This document shows positions 33,730-43,883 of a DNA stretch of 64,000 nucleotides, in pieces (position 1 is the first letter of the stretch; every line of letters starts with the position of its first letter). A program made the position numbers and the translations under genes. Source of the DNA: Mycoplasma crocodyli MP145. GTDB lineage: Bacteria; Bacillota_I; Bacilli_A; Mycoplasmatales; Metamycoplasmataceae. The notes beneath the pieces are model-generated. The model had not been told where the DNA came from. It saw only the letters and a program-made list of their open reading frames with translations, and ran no database searches. The DNA lies in assembly GCF_000025845.1 (NCBI RefSeq), contig NC_014014.1, positions 186,001 to 250,000 of the forward strand, given 5' to 3'.

Positions 33730-35903
33730 TATTTAGAAATAACCCTTAATGATGGATGATGCTTTCTAAGAGTGCGTACCTTTGCATTTGTATTTTTAAT
33801 AAACTCAACTGTTATTTCAGCACCACTTACATCAAGTACAACACCTTCACCAAACATAGTGTGTGAAACGATATCACCTACAATTATTTTGTCCGATGAG
33901 TGAGTTTCGTTTTCAAACTCGTTTGAAAGATCGATTTCTTTTGTGAAATTACGTTCGATAATATAATCTTCAAGATTAACACCCATTTCCTCAATGAACC
34001 TTGAAGGTTCTTTTTCTTTATTTGTTTCAAATAATAAACCGCGCGAATCAGAGATAAATAATCTATCTTTAGCTCTTGTAATAGCAACATAAGCTAATCT
34101 TCTTTCTTCTTCTAATCCATCACTAGGATTTGTCAAGTTATTTAAAACAAGAGCTTTTCTACTTGGAAAAATTTCTTCAGTTAGACCAACAACAAAGACA
34201 TTATCAAATTCTAATCCTTTTGCAGAGTGGACAGTCATTAATGAAATATAGTTAGGATCTGAATCAAATTCATCTGAAGCACTTAATAATGAAACCAATT
34301 CTAAATATTCTTTTATTGTTTTATCTTTATTTTTGCTTTCTCAGTTTTCAATTGACCTTATCAATTCTTTAACGTTATCAATTGCTGATCCGCTTATATT
34401 TTGGTCTTGTTTAATTTCCTTATAAAATCCAATTTCTTCTAGCATTTTACTTAATACTATCGAAATACTATTATTGTTTAAAGCACTTCTATATTTAACA
34501 ATAATTGATAAAAATGGAAAAATTTGTTCTTTAATAAGTTTTGGACTTAATGGTAATGATTTATAAAATTTCATTAAATAATCATGTAGAGTTAAATTAT
34601 GATCTTCTGCATATTTTTTAAGTTTAGCAAGTGTTACATCACCAATTCCTCTTTTCGGAACATTAATAATTCTTTCAAGGGCGATGTCTGAACCATCATA
34701 TATAACTCTTAAAAAAGCTAAAGCATCTTTAATTTCTGATCTTTGGAAAAATTTAACACCATTAAAAATTTTGTGTGAGATATTTTCGTTAATAAGTTCT
34801 TCTTCAAAAGCTCTTGAGTAAAAGTTAGATCTATAAAGGATGGCAATATTTTTTAATTGAATTTTTTGCTTTCTTAATTCATTTATTTTTTGAACTACTC
34901 ATCTAGCTTCTGCTTCCATATTAAAAGCATGGAAAAATTCAATATCTTTTCCGTTTGGATTATCAGTATCAAGATCTTTGCTAAATCTATTGTTATTATT
35001 TCTTATAAGTTTATTAGCAGCTCTTAAAATTAATTTTGTAGAACGGTAGTTTTTATTTAGAACTATTGTTTTAGCATCTGGGTAGTCTTTATCAAAATCA
35101 AGAATTAAATTTACATTTGCTCCACGCCAGTTATATATTGTTTGGTCAGGATCTCCAACTATTGTTAAGTGTGTGTTTGGATTGCAAACCTTTTGAATTA
35201 TTCTATACTGAGAAGTTGATGTATCTTGAAATTCATCGACAAGAATATGTGAAAAATATTTACTTCATTTTTCAGCTATATCAGGATTTTTATCAAATAA
35301 ATATTCCACTTTTAAAATCAAATCATCAAAGTCTAAACACCCTTTTTTAATTAAAAATTCTGTATACAAATTATAAACTTTTGGAACAATATCGTTTACT
35401 GATTCATTAATGTGTTTTGCTAAATCATCAACACTCATATGTGCGTTCTTAGCTCATGAAATTTGCTGTATCATAGATGAAAAAGAAATTTCATGAGATG
35501 AAATGTCCAAATCTTTATAGATATTTTTAAGTATCATTGTCTTGTCTGCTTCATCTATTATTTGAAAGTCATTTTTGTATCCTAGAAGTGCTGCTTCTCT
35601 TCTCAAGATGTGGCCACAAAAAGCATGAAATGTAAAAATATTTATTTGGTGAATTGATGTAGAACAATATTGTGCAACTCTTTGATACATTTCTTTACAT
35701 GCTTTGTTCGTAAATGTAACAGCTAAAATTTGTCTTGGTAAAACTCCCATTTCATTAATTAAATATGCAATTTTTCTTGTTAAAACCTTTGTTTTTCCAG
35801 CACCAGCACCAGCAATAATTCTTAGATGAGTGTCAAAATACTTAACGGCTTCTGCTTGTTGAGTATTTAAATCTTTAATTAAATTAATCCTATTTCTTAT
35901 CAT
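33729..35903 (-). CDS. pcrA: UvrD/PcrA-type DNA helicase
   Basis: 724 residues, normal PcrA length, after merging across at least a dozen TGA Trp codons. Motif I AGAGAGKTKVLTRK, motif Ia AVTFTNKACKEM, the N-terminal Q-motif LNTQQAEAV, and C-terminal motifs V and VI: TVHSAKGLEFDNVFVVG and LAYVAITRAKDRL. A 3'-5' helicase in nucleotide-excision repair and replication. The C-terminal domain (VGDIVSHTMFGEGVVLDVSG) is the Tudor-like RNA-polymerase interaction region of PcrA. First of a group with overlapping neighbours: RDD gene upstream by 2 bases, membrane gene downstream by 1-base overlap. Confidence 0.95.
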
Positions 35904-35905
35904 AA

Positions 35906-36565
35906 TTATCCTTTATTTTCACTTTCATTATTATTCGATTTTATAAATACAATATTTCTTTTTTGTACTTTACTTGGTACTAAAATAAAATTTTTAATTT
36001 CTTCAATATAAATTTGTTTTTTGTAAACGACTCTTGAGTTTGAGAATCTATCTAACAAAGCTAGTCTCTTTTTGCTAAATAAAATAAAAAGATAATTAGC
36101 AAAATTTATAGTAAATCAGTTAGCAGATAATGTCGAAACCAATGCAATCATTAAATTATCAATTCACTTTCTGTCTTTTTCAGCTTGTTTAATAATCTCT
36201 TTTAGTGGATGAGCACTAAAATAAGATCCCATGATTATTAAAATTAATGTTCAATAAAATGCTCCAAATATATTTCTTTTTAATATGTCTCTGTTTAACA
36301 TTTCGTCTTTTTCATTTGTTATCATTTTGATTTTACAAATGTGCTGACCTATTGTTGACGAAAACATCAAAATTGGCATTACTACATAATATGTCATTAA
36401 AAGAAAAGATGAAAGAATACAAAAAGCAATAAAAGCCACTTGATTAAAATCTTTTTTATATAAAGTAAAAACATAAAACATAATGATTAAAGATATAACT
36501 ATTATAAAATCAATCATGTTTGCAAGTAATCTGTATCAAAAACTTGAATTTTTATAACGCAACAT
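35906..36565 (-). CDS. RDD-family membrane protein
   Basis: 219 residues; several TGA Trp codons. N-terminal SSFWYRLLANMIDFIIV carries the R-x3-N/A-x2-ID signature of RDD proteins, followed by two more helices (about residues 55-75 and 135-155) and a basic C-terminal tail without helices. Family members are small transporters or membrane partners of unknown role. Starts directly after the glycosyltransferase stop (TAA-ATG) and ends 2 bases before pcrA, so all four genes from 37585 to 32125 probably share one transcript. Confidence 0.72.
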
Positions 36566-37585
36566 TTATTCTAAATTTCCCAAAATTTTATATCACTTAT
36601 TACTTGGTAATTTTCTACGCATGTATTCAACTTCAGGTAAAACTTTTAACATATACAAATTAGTATCTCTAAATGTTTTGAATTCATCAGTTAATCATAG
36701 TTTATCTAAATATTCATCTAGTTGCTCAACTAATCTATGGTTTCTTTTTTCTGAAACTTCTTTTCTGTTTAGTAAAGTATTTAAACTAAAAAATTTAGTA
36801 CTTGTTAATAGACCTGCTAATAAAACTTGCAAAGTATATATTTTGAAATAATTGAATTCATGCATGATTTTTCTCTTGCTAGCTAAGCAAGTATTTTCAA
36901 GAGTTTTTAATGCAACTATAAAATTTTGTGGATTTATTCAAGTTTCAATATCAAAATATTCTCTTTGAATTCTTTCGTGTATATATGTATATGTTTTTGC
37001 CTCAAGCATTAAAGAATATGATAATTCAAGCGAAATTTTTGAATCGTTAGAAAAAGAAGGTTTGAATTTAATAAATTTTTTAATAAGAGAAGTTTTATAA
37101 ATTTTGTTGAAAATAAATGGGAAGCAATATGCTAATGGTGATTTTTCTTCTTGTAAATCAAGAACTTTATCAGTTTGAATTCTTGCAGCTGGTTTTCATC
37201 TGATAGAACCAATTAATCTTGGTCTGAATTCTATAATTTCGCTAGTTGGGAATTTTGAAATCATGTTAATAATCTTATCTGTATAATGTTTTTTTAATGT
37301 TGTATCAGAACTTGTTATATAAACATATTCGCCTTTCACCATACTGAAAGCTGATGAATAATTATATTGATTACTTTGTCTTTTTGAATTAAAAAAGAAC
37401 TTCAATCTTGCTCCGAATTGATCATAATACGAATCAATAATTTTTAAAATTTCTTTACTTTTTGCTGATTTGTTTAGTGCAATAATAACCTCAAAATCTT
37501 GATTTTCCTGTTCAGATAAATCCCTTAAAAAAGTCTTAAAATCTCTTATTTCCCTATTTAATGTTGATATAATACTTAACTTCAT
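36566..37585 (-). CDS. Glycosyltransferase-like protein (GT-A fold, family 2 type)
   Basis: 339 residues. N-terminal MKLSIISTLNREIRDFKTFLRDL and FEVIIALNKS, then KGEYVYITSSDTTL, where SSD stands at the DxD metal site, give the outline of a family 2 glycosyltransferase domain (about residues 1-130). The remaining 200 residues are helical without membrane segments. Mycoplasmas use such enzymes for glycolipids or surface glycans. The missing clear DxD and QxxRW motifs leave doubt. TAGGAGAAAA before ATG 37585. Confidence 0.72.
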
Positions 37586-37757
37586 TTTTCTCCTATTTAT
37601 ACTTAAATATTTTAGCATATTTAACATATTTTATTTTCAATATCAAAAGATGTTATTTTAATTTCATATTGATTTAAGAGTTTTGTCTTTAAAATCAAAT
37701 TATTTTTTATATTTACAAACTTGTTTTATTAGCGTTTTTTTATTCTTAAAAAAACAA

Positions 37758-37780
37758 AAAAGCCTATGGGTAAGGCTTTT
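37758..37780 (-). terminator. Terminator of asnS
   Basis: AAAAGCCT ... AGGCTTTT stem; on the minus strand followed by TTGTTTTTTT. Its first arm overlaps the asnS stop codon. Confidence 0.75.
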
Positions 37781-39134
37781 ACATTCTTATATTTCCTGTT
37801 GTTCTTGGGTAAGGTATTACATCTCTAATGTTATCTAAACCAGTAATATACATTACTAATCTTTCAAAACCTAGACCAAATCCACTACTTCCTGAATCAC
37901 CGAATTTTCTAAGGTCTAAATATCATTGAATTTCTTCTTGGTCAATGCCGATTTCTTTTATTCTTTCTAGAAGTTTATCATATCTAACTTCACGTTGGCT
38001 ACCACCTATTAATTCTCCTATGCCAGGGACTAATAAGTCAAAAGCTGCAACTGTTTTCCCGTCTTCATTTTGATGCATATAAAAAGCTTTAAATGATTTA
38101 GGAAAATTAATAACCGCTACTGGACCATTAAATAATTCTTCAGCTAAATATCTTTCGTGTTCAGTTGCTAAATCAAGACCAAATTTAATATCTTGATTTT
38201 CAAAACGAGATTTAACTTTTGCTAATTCTTTAATAGCATCAGCGTAATCTATCACATTTAATTTTGACCCAGTAAATAAAGCAAGTCTGTTTCTTAGATT
38301 TTTATCGATATGATCTTCTAGGTAATCGAACTCAAATTTACATTTTGCAAGAGTTGCTTTAATTACTGTCTTTAGCATGTGGTCTGCTAATTTAACTACA
38401 TCATTTAATTCGTAAAATGCTACTTCTGGTTCAACCATTCAAAATTCAGCAGCGTGTTTTTTAGTGTTTGAGTGTTCTGCCCTAAATGTCGGTGCAAATG
38501 TATATACTTTTTTAAATCCAATTGCATAACTTTCAGCATGTAATTGTCCTGTAACTCCTAATGTTGCTTTCTTATTTTGTCCGAAAAAAGGCTCAGGAGA
38601 ATTATCGCTAACATTAAAAGCTTCACCAGCTCCTTCACCATCGTTTGATGTTATAATAGGACTCGACATTAAGTAAAAATCATTTGCCATAAAGTATTTG
38701 TGAATTTCTTGCGCTAATGTCGATCTTATTAACATTGCTGACCTCAAAGTTTTTGTTCTATGTCTAACATGAGGAATTTCTCTTAATGTTTCAATGTTTA
38801 TTTCTTGATTTTGAATAGGGTAATCGTTTTCGGTGTTGCTTAAAAGTTCAATACTTGTAGCAACCAATTCAATAGGTTGAGGTGCATCAGGAGTTGCTTT
38901 TAAAGTTCCGATAACTTTAATGGCAGCTCCGTTTTTGATTTGATCAAGTAAATTAAAATCAAATTCCTTGCCCTTTAAAACAACTTGTAAGTTTTTTACT
39001 GTACTTCCATCATTGATGTTAATAAATCTTAATTTATTATTTCCTCTGTTTGAATCAACTCATGCTTTTATAGTAAAATCTTCTCAATTGTTATAGTAAT
39101 TAGGTCTTAGTAAAATTAGTTTAATTGTATGCAT
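37779..39134 (-). CDS. asnS: Asparaginyl-tRNA synthetase
   Basis: 451 residues. N-terminal OB-fold anticodon-binding domain (about 1-115, [13 protein letters not shown]), then class IIb catalytic core: [15 protein letters not shown], motif 2 [21 protein letters not shown], and motif 3 [14 protein letters not shown], ending [10 protein letters not shown]. The Asn-specific C-terminal signature distinguishes it from AspRS and LysRS. Several TGA Trp codons. GGAGAGAAA before the start. Confidence 0.96.
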
Positions 39135-39290
39135 TTTCTCTCCTTGATTATTTCATATTATTTTAGCACATTCTCAAAAATCTTTTTGACTTAAAAAAAT
39201 CATTATAAATATGGAATTATTAGCATATAATATTTCATGATTTTAAGGATTAAAAATATTTAAAATATAATTTAATAAATAGGAGTAAAT

Positions 39291-40142
39291 ATGGGATTTT
39301 TTAGTAAATTATTCAACAAACAAAAAACTGAGACATGTTCTATTGTGATTAAACAAGAAACAAGAGACATTGTAGAAGCTTTGGGTGGAATAAATAATAT
39401 TACCGGCTTCAATAATGGAGCCATTAGACTAAGATACGATGTTAAAGATTCGTCATTAGTTAATGCAAACAAATTAAAAGAATTGGGAGCAAGTGAAGTT
39501 CTGATTCTTGGATTAAAATATGTTGAAGTTAAATTCGGAGAAATTTCTGAACAAATTAATTTAGATATTAGATGCGCTGCTTCTTCGTTGAAAGAAGAGG
39601 AAGCTAAAAATGTTAAGGTTACTAAAGGTAATCTAGCACCTGCACAAGTTGTTCAATGCGAACAAGCAACAGTTTCTAAAACTGAAAAAAAAGTTGAAGA
39701 AAGTGTAGAACTTGTTGTTCCTACAAAAGGTAAAATAGAAGGATTGGCAACGTTACAAGATGGTGTCTTTTCTGAAAAAATGCTTGGAGATGGATTTGTA
39801 ATTAATATTAGTGATCAATCAGTTGCTGAAATTGTTTCACCAGTTTCAGGAAAACTTGCTGTTGTGTTCCCTTCGAAACATGCATATGGGATTCAATGTG
39901 AAAGTGGATTAGAATTATTAATTCACATTGGTATCGATACTGTTAAATTAGGTGGTTTAGGTTTTACATCATATGTTAAACTAAACGACAATGTTAAAAA
40001 AGGTGATAAATTAGTTTCGGTTGATGTTAAAAAAATAATATCAGAAGGTTTAAATCCAAATGTTATTGTTGTAATAACACCAGATTCAAAACTTCAAAAC
40101 ATAAAACAAAAAGATGATCAAACATTTTTAATTTCGAAATAA
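39291..40142 (+). CDS. Glucose-type PTS protein: IIB-like domain without its cysteine fused to IIA
   Basis: 283 residues. The N-terminal domain (about 15-90: IVEALGGINNITGFNNGAIR) follows the glucose-class IIB pattern, but the phosphorylated Cys of the C-x-TRLR motif is replaced (GAIRLRY). A linker of about 40 residues leads to a complete IIA-Glc domain (about 135-283) with MLGDGFVINISD, VSPVSGKLAVVFPSKHAYGI and the phospho-His in LELLIHIGIDTVKLGG. The IIA part could phosphorylate a partner IIB elsewhere, while the IIB-like part may be structural. No IIC gene is adjacent. GGAG before ATG 39291; single-gene unit. Confidence 0.9.
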   Translation: MGFFSKLFNKQKTETCSIVIKQETRDIVEALGGINNITGFNNGAIRLRYDVKDSSLVNANKLKELGASEVLILGLKYVEVKFGEISEQINLDIRCAASSLKEEEAKNVKVTKGNLAPAQVVQCEQATVSKTEKKVEESVELVVPTKGKIEGLATLQDGVFSEKMLGDGFVINISDQSVAEIVSPVSGKLAVVFPSKHAYGIQCESGLELLIHIGIDTVKLGGLGFTSYVKLNDNVKKGDKLVSVDVKKIISEGLNPNVIVVITPDSKLQNIKQKDDQTFLISK

Positions 40143-40150
40143 TAAAATTT

Positions 40151-40175
40151 AAAAAAAGAGTTCATGCTCTTTTTT
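40151..40175 (+). terminator. Terminator after the PTS IIBA gene
   Basis: AAAAAGAG-TTCATG-CTCTTTTTT hairpin. Confidence 0.65.
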
Positions 40176-40206
40176 GTTATTTAAAAATTTGCAAAAAACT
40201 AAATAA

Positions 40207-40228
40207 AAAACAACTTTAAAGTTGTTTT
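40207..40228 (-). terminator. Terminator of tRNA-Gly
   Basis: AAAACAAC-TTTAAA-GTTGTTTT palindrome just downstream of the tRNA on the minus strand, followed by TTTTATTT. Confidence 0.65.
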
Positions 40229-40244
40229 GGTCAATTTCTTGAAA

Positions 40245-40318
40245 TGGAGCGGGTGAAGGGAATCGAACCCTCATAGTCAGCTTGGAAGGCTGAAGTTCTG
40301 CCATTAAACTACACCCGC
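40245..40318 (-). tRNA. tRNA-Gly, anticodon UCC
   Basis: 74 nt including an encoded CCA. Acceptor GCGGGTG pairs with CACCCGC; D-loop TAATGG; anticodon stem-loop with CTTCCAA, anticodon UCC; T-loop GGTTCGATTCC. With superwobble a UCC tRNA can read all four Gly codons, as is usual in Mollicutes. Confidence 0.96.
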
Positions 40319-40418
40319 AATTGCTAAATTATTATAACATAAAAATAAATAAACAAAGCATTTTTTCTGATTTTTTTATCATTATTTAACAAGAAATTTT
40401 CTTTAATATTCTAAATAA

Positions 40419-40446
40419 CTATACGTATAGCATATTACTATATAAT
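40419..40446 (+). promoter_or_regulatory. Promoter with overlapping palindrome upstream of lemA
   Basis: TATAAT at 40441-40446. In place of a good -35 there is the perfect 12-bp palindrome CTATACGTATAG (40419-40430), which could be an operator or just an AT-rich coincidence. A transcript from here would have a leader of about 20 bases before lemA. Confidence 0.4.
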
Positions 40447-40473
40447 TAAGTAGTAAAATTATGAAAGGAAGTT

Positions 40474-41118
40474 ATGGGAAACTTATACGATAACTCAAAA
40501 AAATCAAATCCAGAAGGGTTTAACCCTAATGCAGATAATACACCAATTCAAGCTAAAAGTGCAACAGGTTCTAAAATAATTTGATATATATCATTTATAT
40601 TTATCATACCTATTTTTATCCACATTGGAATATTTCAAAGACTAAGAAGATTACAAAATCAAATTAACTTAGCGGCAGGAACTATTGACGTTCAATTGAC
40701 CAATAGATCAGCTACTTTAACAAAATTATTTGATCAAGTAAAAGCATACATCAAACATGAAAAAGATGTACTTGAAGATGTAACAAAAATGCGTTCAATA
40801 GCAGCCAGAATTGATGAATCTCCGGAAGTTAGAAATGAACTACAAGCCTTAAACACAAGTGTTTTAGGAAGATTAATTGCTGTTAGCGAAAATTATCCAG
40901 AACTAAAAGCAAATGATTTATTTAAAAATTCAATGGAAGAATCAATATACATTGAAAGAGAAATCGCTGCTGCTAGACGTTTATATAATGGTTATGTAAA
41001 TGAATTTAACTCTGCAATTACAGTTTGACCTTCAAGCATAGTTGCCGATTCAATGCATTTAACAACTGCTCCATTATTTATAGCAAGCGAGTTAGAAAGA
41101 AAAGATGTTAAATTTTAA
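40474..41118 (+). CDS. LemA family membrane protein
   Basis: 214 residues; two TGA Trp codons. A short Asn-rich cytosolic N terminus, one membrane helix (about residues 36-55), then the LemA helical domain: LQNQINLAAGTIDVQLTNRSATLTKL matches the family's long antiparallel helices, and AARRLYNGYVNEFNSAI-WP is the conserved RxxYN-N motif. Function of LemA is unsettled. Pairs with the DUF3137-type gene 14 bases downstream, a partnership seen in many bacteria. Confidence 0.9.
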
Positions 41119-41132
41119 TTTAACAATTTAAC

Positions 41133-42158
41133 ATGGCAATAGCAAGAGTAAAAGAAGTTGTTAGTTTTGAAGAGTTCGAAACACAAGTAAAAGAAAAATG
41201 TTATGATTCATTAGCTGATGCAGTAAACAAGGTTTACGAACCGAAAAAAACTCAAATGAAAAATATGAAAATCATTTTCATTTTTGGAATTCTATTTGGA
41301 TTTTTAGCATTTTTTGTCCCTCTACTAGTAGTGTATTTAACTGATTTTAATATAATTTATCTATCAATAGCCTTGATACTGTGCATCATACCTTGTTTAA
41401 TATTAATAAGTGTTAGTGAATTTTTCAAAAAGAGAACAAAAAAAGAATTATCAAAAGAATTAAGTAAAATAAACTTTTATCAAACAGCTTTTAAAGCAAC
41501 GTCGCAAATGAGTTTTGATGGATTAGGCGACATAGACAATGCTAGTCTTTTGAGAACTCAAAATTTCGTTTCAAAAGACATACCTAATTATGCAACAAAA
41601 ACGTTAATAAATCAATTTAACTTCAAATTATTCGATAAATACTCATCTGATTTTTATAATATAAATTATCAATGAGTGGTTGAATACAAGAACAATAAAA
41701 CTACTTACAACCGTTGAAGGTCATATGTTTTTATCAATATAAAAGATGAAGTTAAAAAACTTGTTCCATTTGCATTGTTTAACAATACAATATCAATTGG
41801 TTTTGAAAAGGTAAAATTAGAAAATCAAGAGTTCAATTCTAAAGCAAATTTACAATCAAACGATCAAATAGGAATTAGAACAATCTTTACTCCATTAACT
41901 CAAGAGTTAATTATGGAAACAAGAAAAAAACAAGAAGGAATGCTATTTTCTAAAACAAGTATGTTTTTAATTGGGAACTATATAGTTTTAGCAGGAGATA
42001 GTTCAGAAGGATTTATGGTTATAAATTTCCCTTTTAGTTTTTCAGCAGAAAAAATAATAAATTCAATATATAAAGATATTATTAAGGATGTTTATTCATT
42101 CTATTTAGCCTTATCATATGCTATTATTCCTCCTTATTTGTCTGATGACCGTAATTAA
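41133..42158 (+). CDS. DUF3137-type membrane protein
   Basis: 341 residues; three TGA Trp codons. N-terminal amphipathic region, two adjacent membrane helices (about residues 48-70 and 74-96), then a soluble domain of about 240 residues. DUF3137 proteins often neighbour LemA; the layout of two helices followed by a mixed alpha/beta domain and this gene's position support the call. The start at 41133 lacks a strong Shine-Dalgarno. A decayed copy of its last 30 codons lies downstream (42445-42534). Confidence 0.72.
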
Positions 42159-42192
42159 AAAATAAAACTCTATATCAGAGTTTTTATTTTTT
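42157..42192 (+). terminator. Terminator of the lemA operon
   Basis: AAAAAATAAAACTC-TATATCA-GAGTTTTTATTTTTT, starting at the DUF3137 stop codon. Confidence 0.75.
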
Positions 42193-42444
42193 AATTACAA
42201 ATATATGTTTATATAATTTTTGAATAAGGTGTTTTAAGCCATTACCACAAAGAAATATTCAACATTGAAAATATGATAGTCAAAATTATGGCTTAATACA
42301 CAATGAAGTTATTAAACTAACAAAATCAAAAAAGCATCATTTGGAAATACTAAATTAATCTCAGTTTTATATCCAGTGAAACAAAAGTCTCATTAATATA
42401 CATTGATTTTAAAAAATCTAATGATCTTGAAAAAAATTGATCAT

Positions 42445-42534
42445 ATTTATAAAGATATTATAGAAGATACTTATACGATTTTACAAGGTTTACTATTCAC
42501 CATATTTTATCTTTATCTATCTTCTGATAAATAA
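42445..42534 (+). pseudogene. Remnant of a duplicated DUF3137 gene 3' end
   Basis: In one frame this reads IYKDIIEDTYTILQG... ending YLSSDK and TAA. It lines up with the last 30 residues of the gene at 41133 (IYKDIIKDVYSFYLA... YLSDDRN). No open frame runs upstream: 42200-42440 has stops in all frames and no start, only scattered similarity. So the stretch 42193-42536 holds a decayed tandem duplicate rather than a gene. Confidence 0.6.
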
Positions 42535-42538
42535 AAAG

Positions 42539-42560
42539 AAAAGCTCCTCCAAGAGCTTTT
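42539..42560 (-). terminator. Terminator of mscL
   Basis: AAAAGCTC-CTCCAA-GAGCTTTT hairpin followed on the minus strand by TCTTTTTATTT. Confidence 0.7.
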
Positions 42561-42563
42561 TAT

Positions 42564-42962
42564 TTACTTTTTAGCGTTTAATTTTTCGTTTAATTTTCTT
42601 AGTTCTTCCAAAATTAATTCTTCAGTTGTAGGCTTAGGTGCTTCTTTAACTGGTTCAACTTTTTTTCTATTTTTAAAGTTAACTATCAAGAAATAAAAAG
42701 ATAACATTAAGAATAAAAATAGAGAAACTACTATGAAATTAATAAGTGTTGCTAAAAATTTTCCATATAAAATACCATTGTATTTCATTTGCGCTAAATC
42801 AGCGAAGTTTAGTTTTGATGCTATTGCACTCATTATAACGTCGTTTGCAAGTGATGAAACAACAGCGTTGAAAACAACTCCTAAAATGAATGCAACAGCA
42901 AGCATAAAGATATTACCTTTTTTAAGGGTTTCTTTTGCTTGTTTAAAAGATTTTCTTATCAT
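42564..42962 (-). CDS. mscL: Large-conductance mechanosensitive channel MscL
   Basis: 132 residues. Two membrane helices: the first with GNIFMLAVAFILGVVFNAVVSSLANDVIM (pore-lining, amphipathic N-terminal helix before it) and the second with YGKFLATLINFIVVSLFLFLM, followed by a charged C-terminal bundle (TEELILEELRKLNEKL). Opens under membrane tension to release solutes. Start at ATG 42962 without a strong Shine-Dalgarno. Confidence 0.92.
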   Translation of the reverse strand: MIRKSFKQAKETLKKGNIFMLAVAFILGVVFNAVVSSLANDVIMSAIASKLNFADLAQMKYNGILYGKFLATLINFIVVSLFLFLMLSFYFLIVNFKNRKKVEPVKEAPKPTTEELILEELRKLNEKLNAKK

Positions 42963-43042
42963 GGTTAATATTATATATATATTTTTTAAATTGCATAATA
43001 AAAAACTTATTTAACTATGCCATAGTATAAAAAGGAAATAAG

Positions 43043-43360
43043 TTAAAACTTATTTCCTAACATTTCATTTTTAAATAGATCATCTATTTCACTTTGCATA
43101 GCGATTTCATCATCGTCTTCATAAATATCAATACTCGAATTTCTTTTTACGACATACGCTCCATCAGCATTTGTTAAATTTCATTCAACATCATAAGAAG
43201 ATAGAATATGTTCTATTTCACTTTTTAGGGCACCTGTTCCTTTACCGGTTATAAAAGTTACAACATCAAGTTGATAGTTTATTAAATCGTTTAAATTTTG
43301 GATTATGAGAATTGAAGCTTCTTGAGTATATAATCCATGTAGATCAACAGTTCTTTTCAT
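43043..43360 (-). CDS. Smr-domain protein
   Basis: 105 residues; one TGA Trp codon splits it in the standard code. The Smr signatures are clear: VDLHGLYTQEA at residues 5-15 and FITGKGTGALKSEI near residue 40; a short acidic tail follows. It looks like the stand-alone Smr domain of MutS2-type endonucleases. Start codon overlaps the stop of the cysteine hydrolase gene (TAATG). A weak AAATAAG...CTTATTT hairpin lies at its end. Confidence 0.85.
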
Positions 43361-43881
43361 TATTTGATTATTATACCCGAGTTATTCATTAATTTTAAAG
43401 CAAATTCATTAAATTCATTTGAATTATGTCCTTCTAAATCAAAGGTTGCAACACAATCTTTTAGAACAACTACATCCTTATTGATATTCATTTCATTTAA
43501 ATATGTTTTAAGAGAAATTCCGAATTGTAAAACACAAATATCAGTGCAACATCCAGCTAAAATAAATCTATCAAATTTATGAATAATACTTTTATCAAAT
43601 AAGTGAAAACCATTTGTAGAATTTTTTAATTGAATGTTTTTTACATATGGTTTAAGTTCTGAAACTATTTCAGATTCATCACTACCTTTTAAACAATGTA
43701 ATGGATAGCATTTCATTTCTATATCGCTTTCTAAATGTGAATCACAAATAAAAAGATTATCATTATATACTTGTAAAACTTTTTCGATGTTTGGAATAAT
43801 TTTTTTAATATTATTCGAAAACAAAGAACCTTCTTTAGCAAAACCATTAAGCATATCTATAACTATTAATATATCTTTCAT
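43360..43881 (-). CDS. Isochorismatase-family cysteine hydrolase (nicotinamidase-like)
   Basis: 173 residues. Catalytic triad of the family is visible: Asp in IVIDMLNGF near residue 9, Lys in IQLKNSTNGF, Cys in LAGCCTDICVLQ; YPLHCLKGSDESE fits the substrate pocket. Nicotinamidase would feed NAD salvage; other amidase substrates are possible. A longer in-frame N terminus exists, but GAGGTAAT points to ATG 43881. Overlaps Smr gene; 2 bases after mutM. Confidence 0.85.
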   Translation of the reverse strand: MKDILIVIDMLNGFAKEGSLFSNNIKKIIPNIEKVLQVYNDNLFICDSHLESDIEMKCYPLHCLKGSDESEIVSELKPYVKNIQLKNSTNGFHLFDKSIIHKFDRFILAGCCTDICVLQFGISLKTYLNEMNINKDVVVLKDCVATFDLEGHNSNEFNEFALKLMNNSGIIIK

Positions 43882-43883
43882 AA

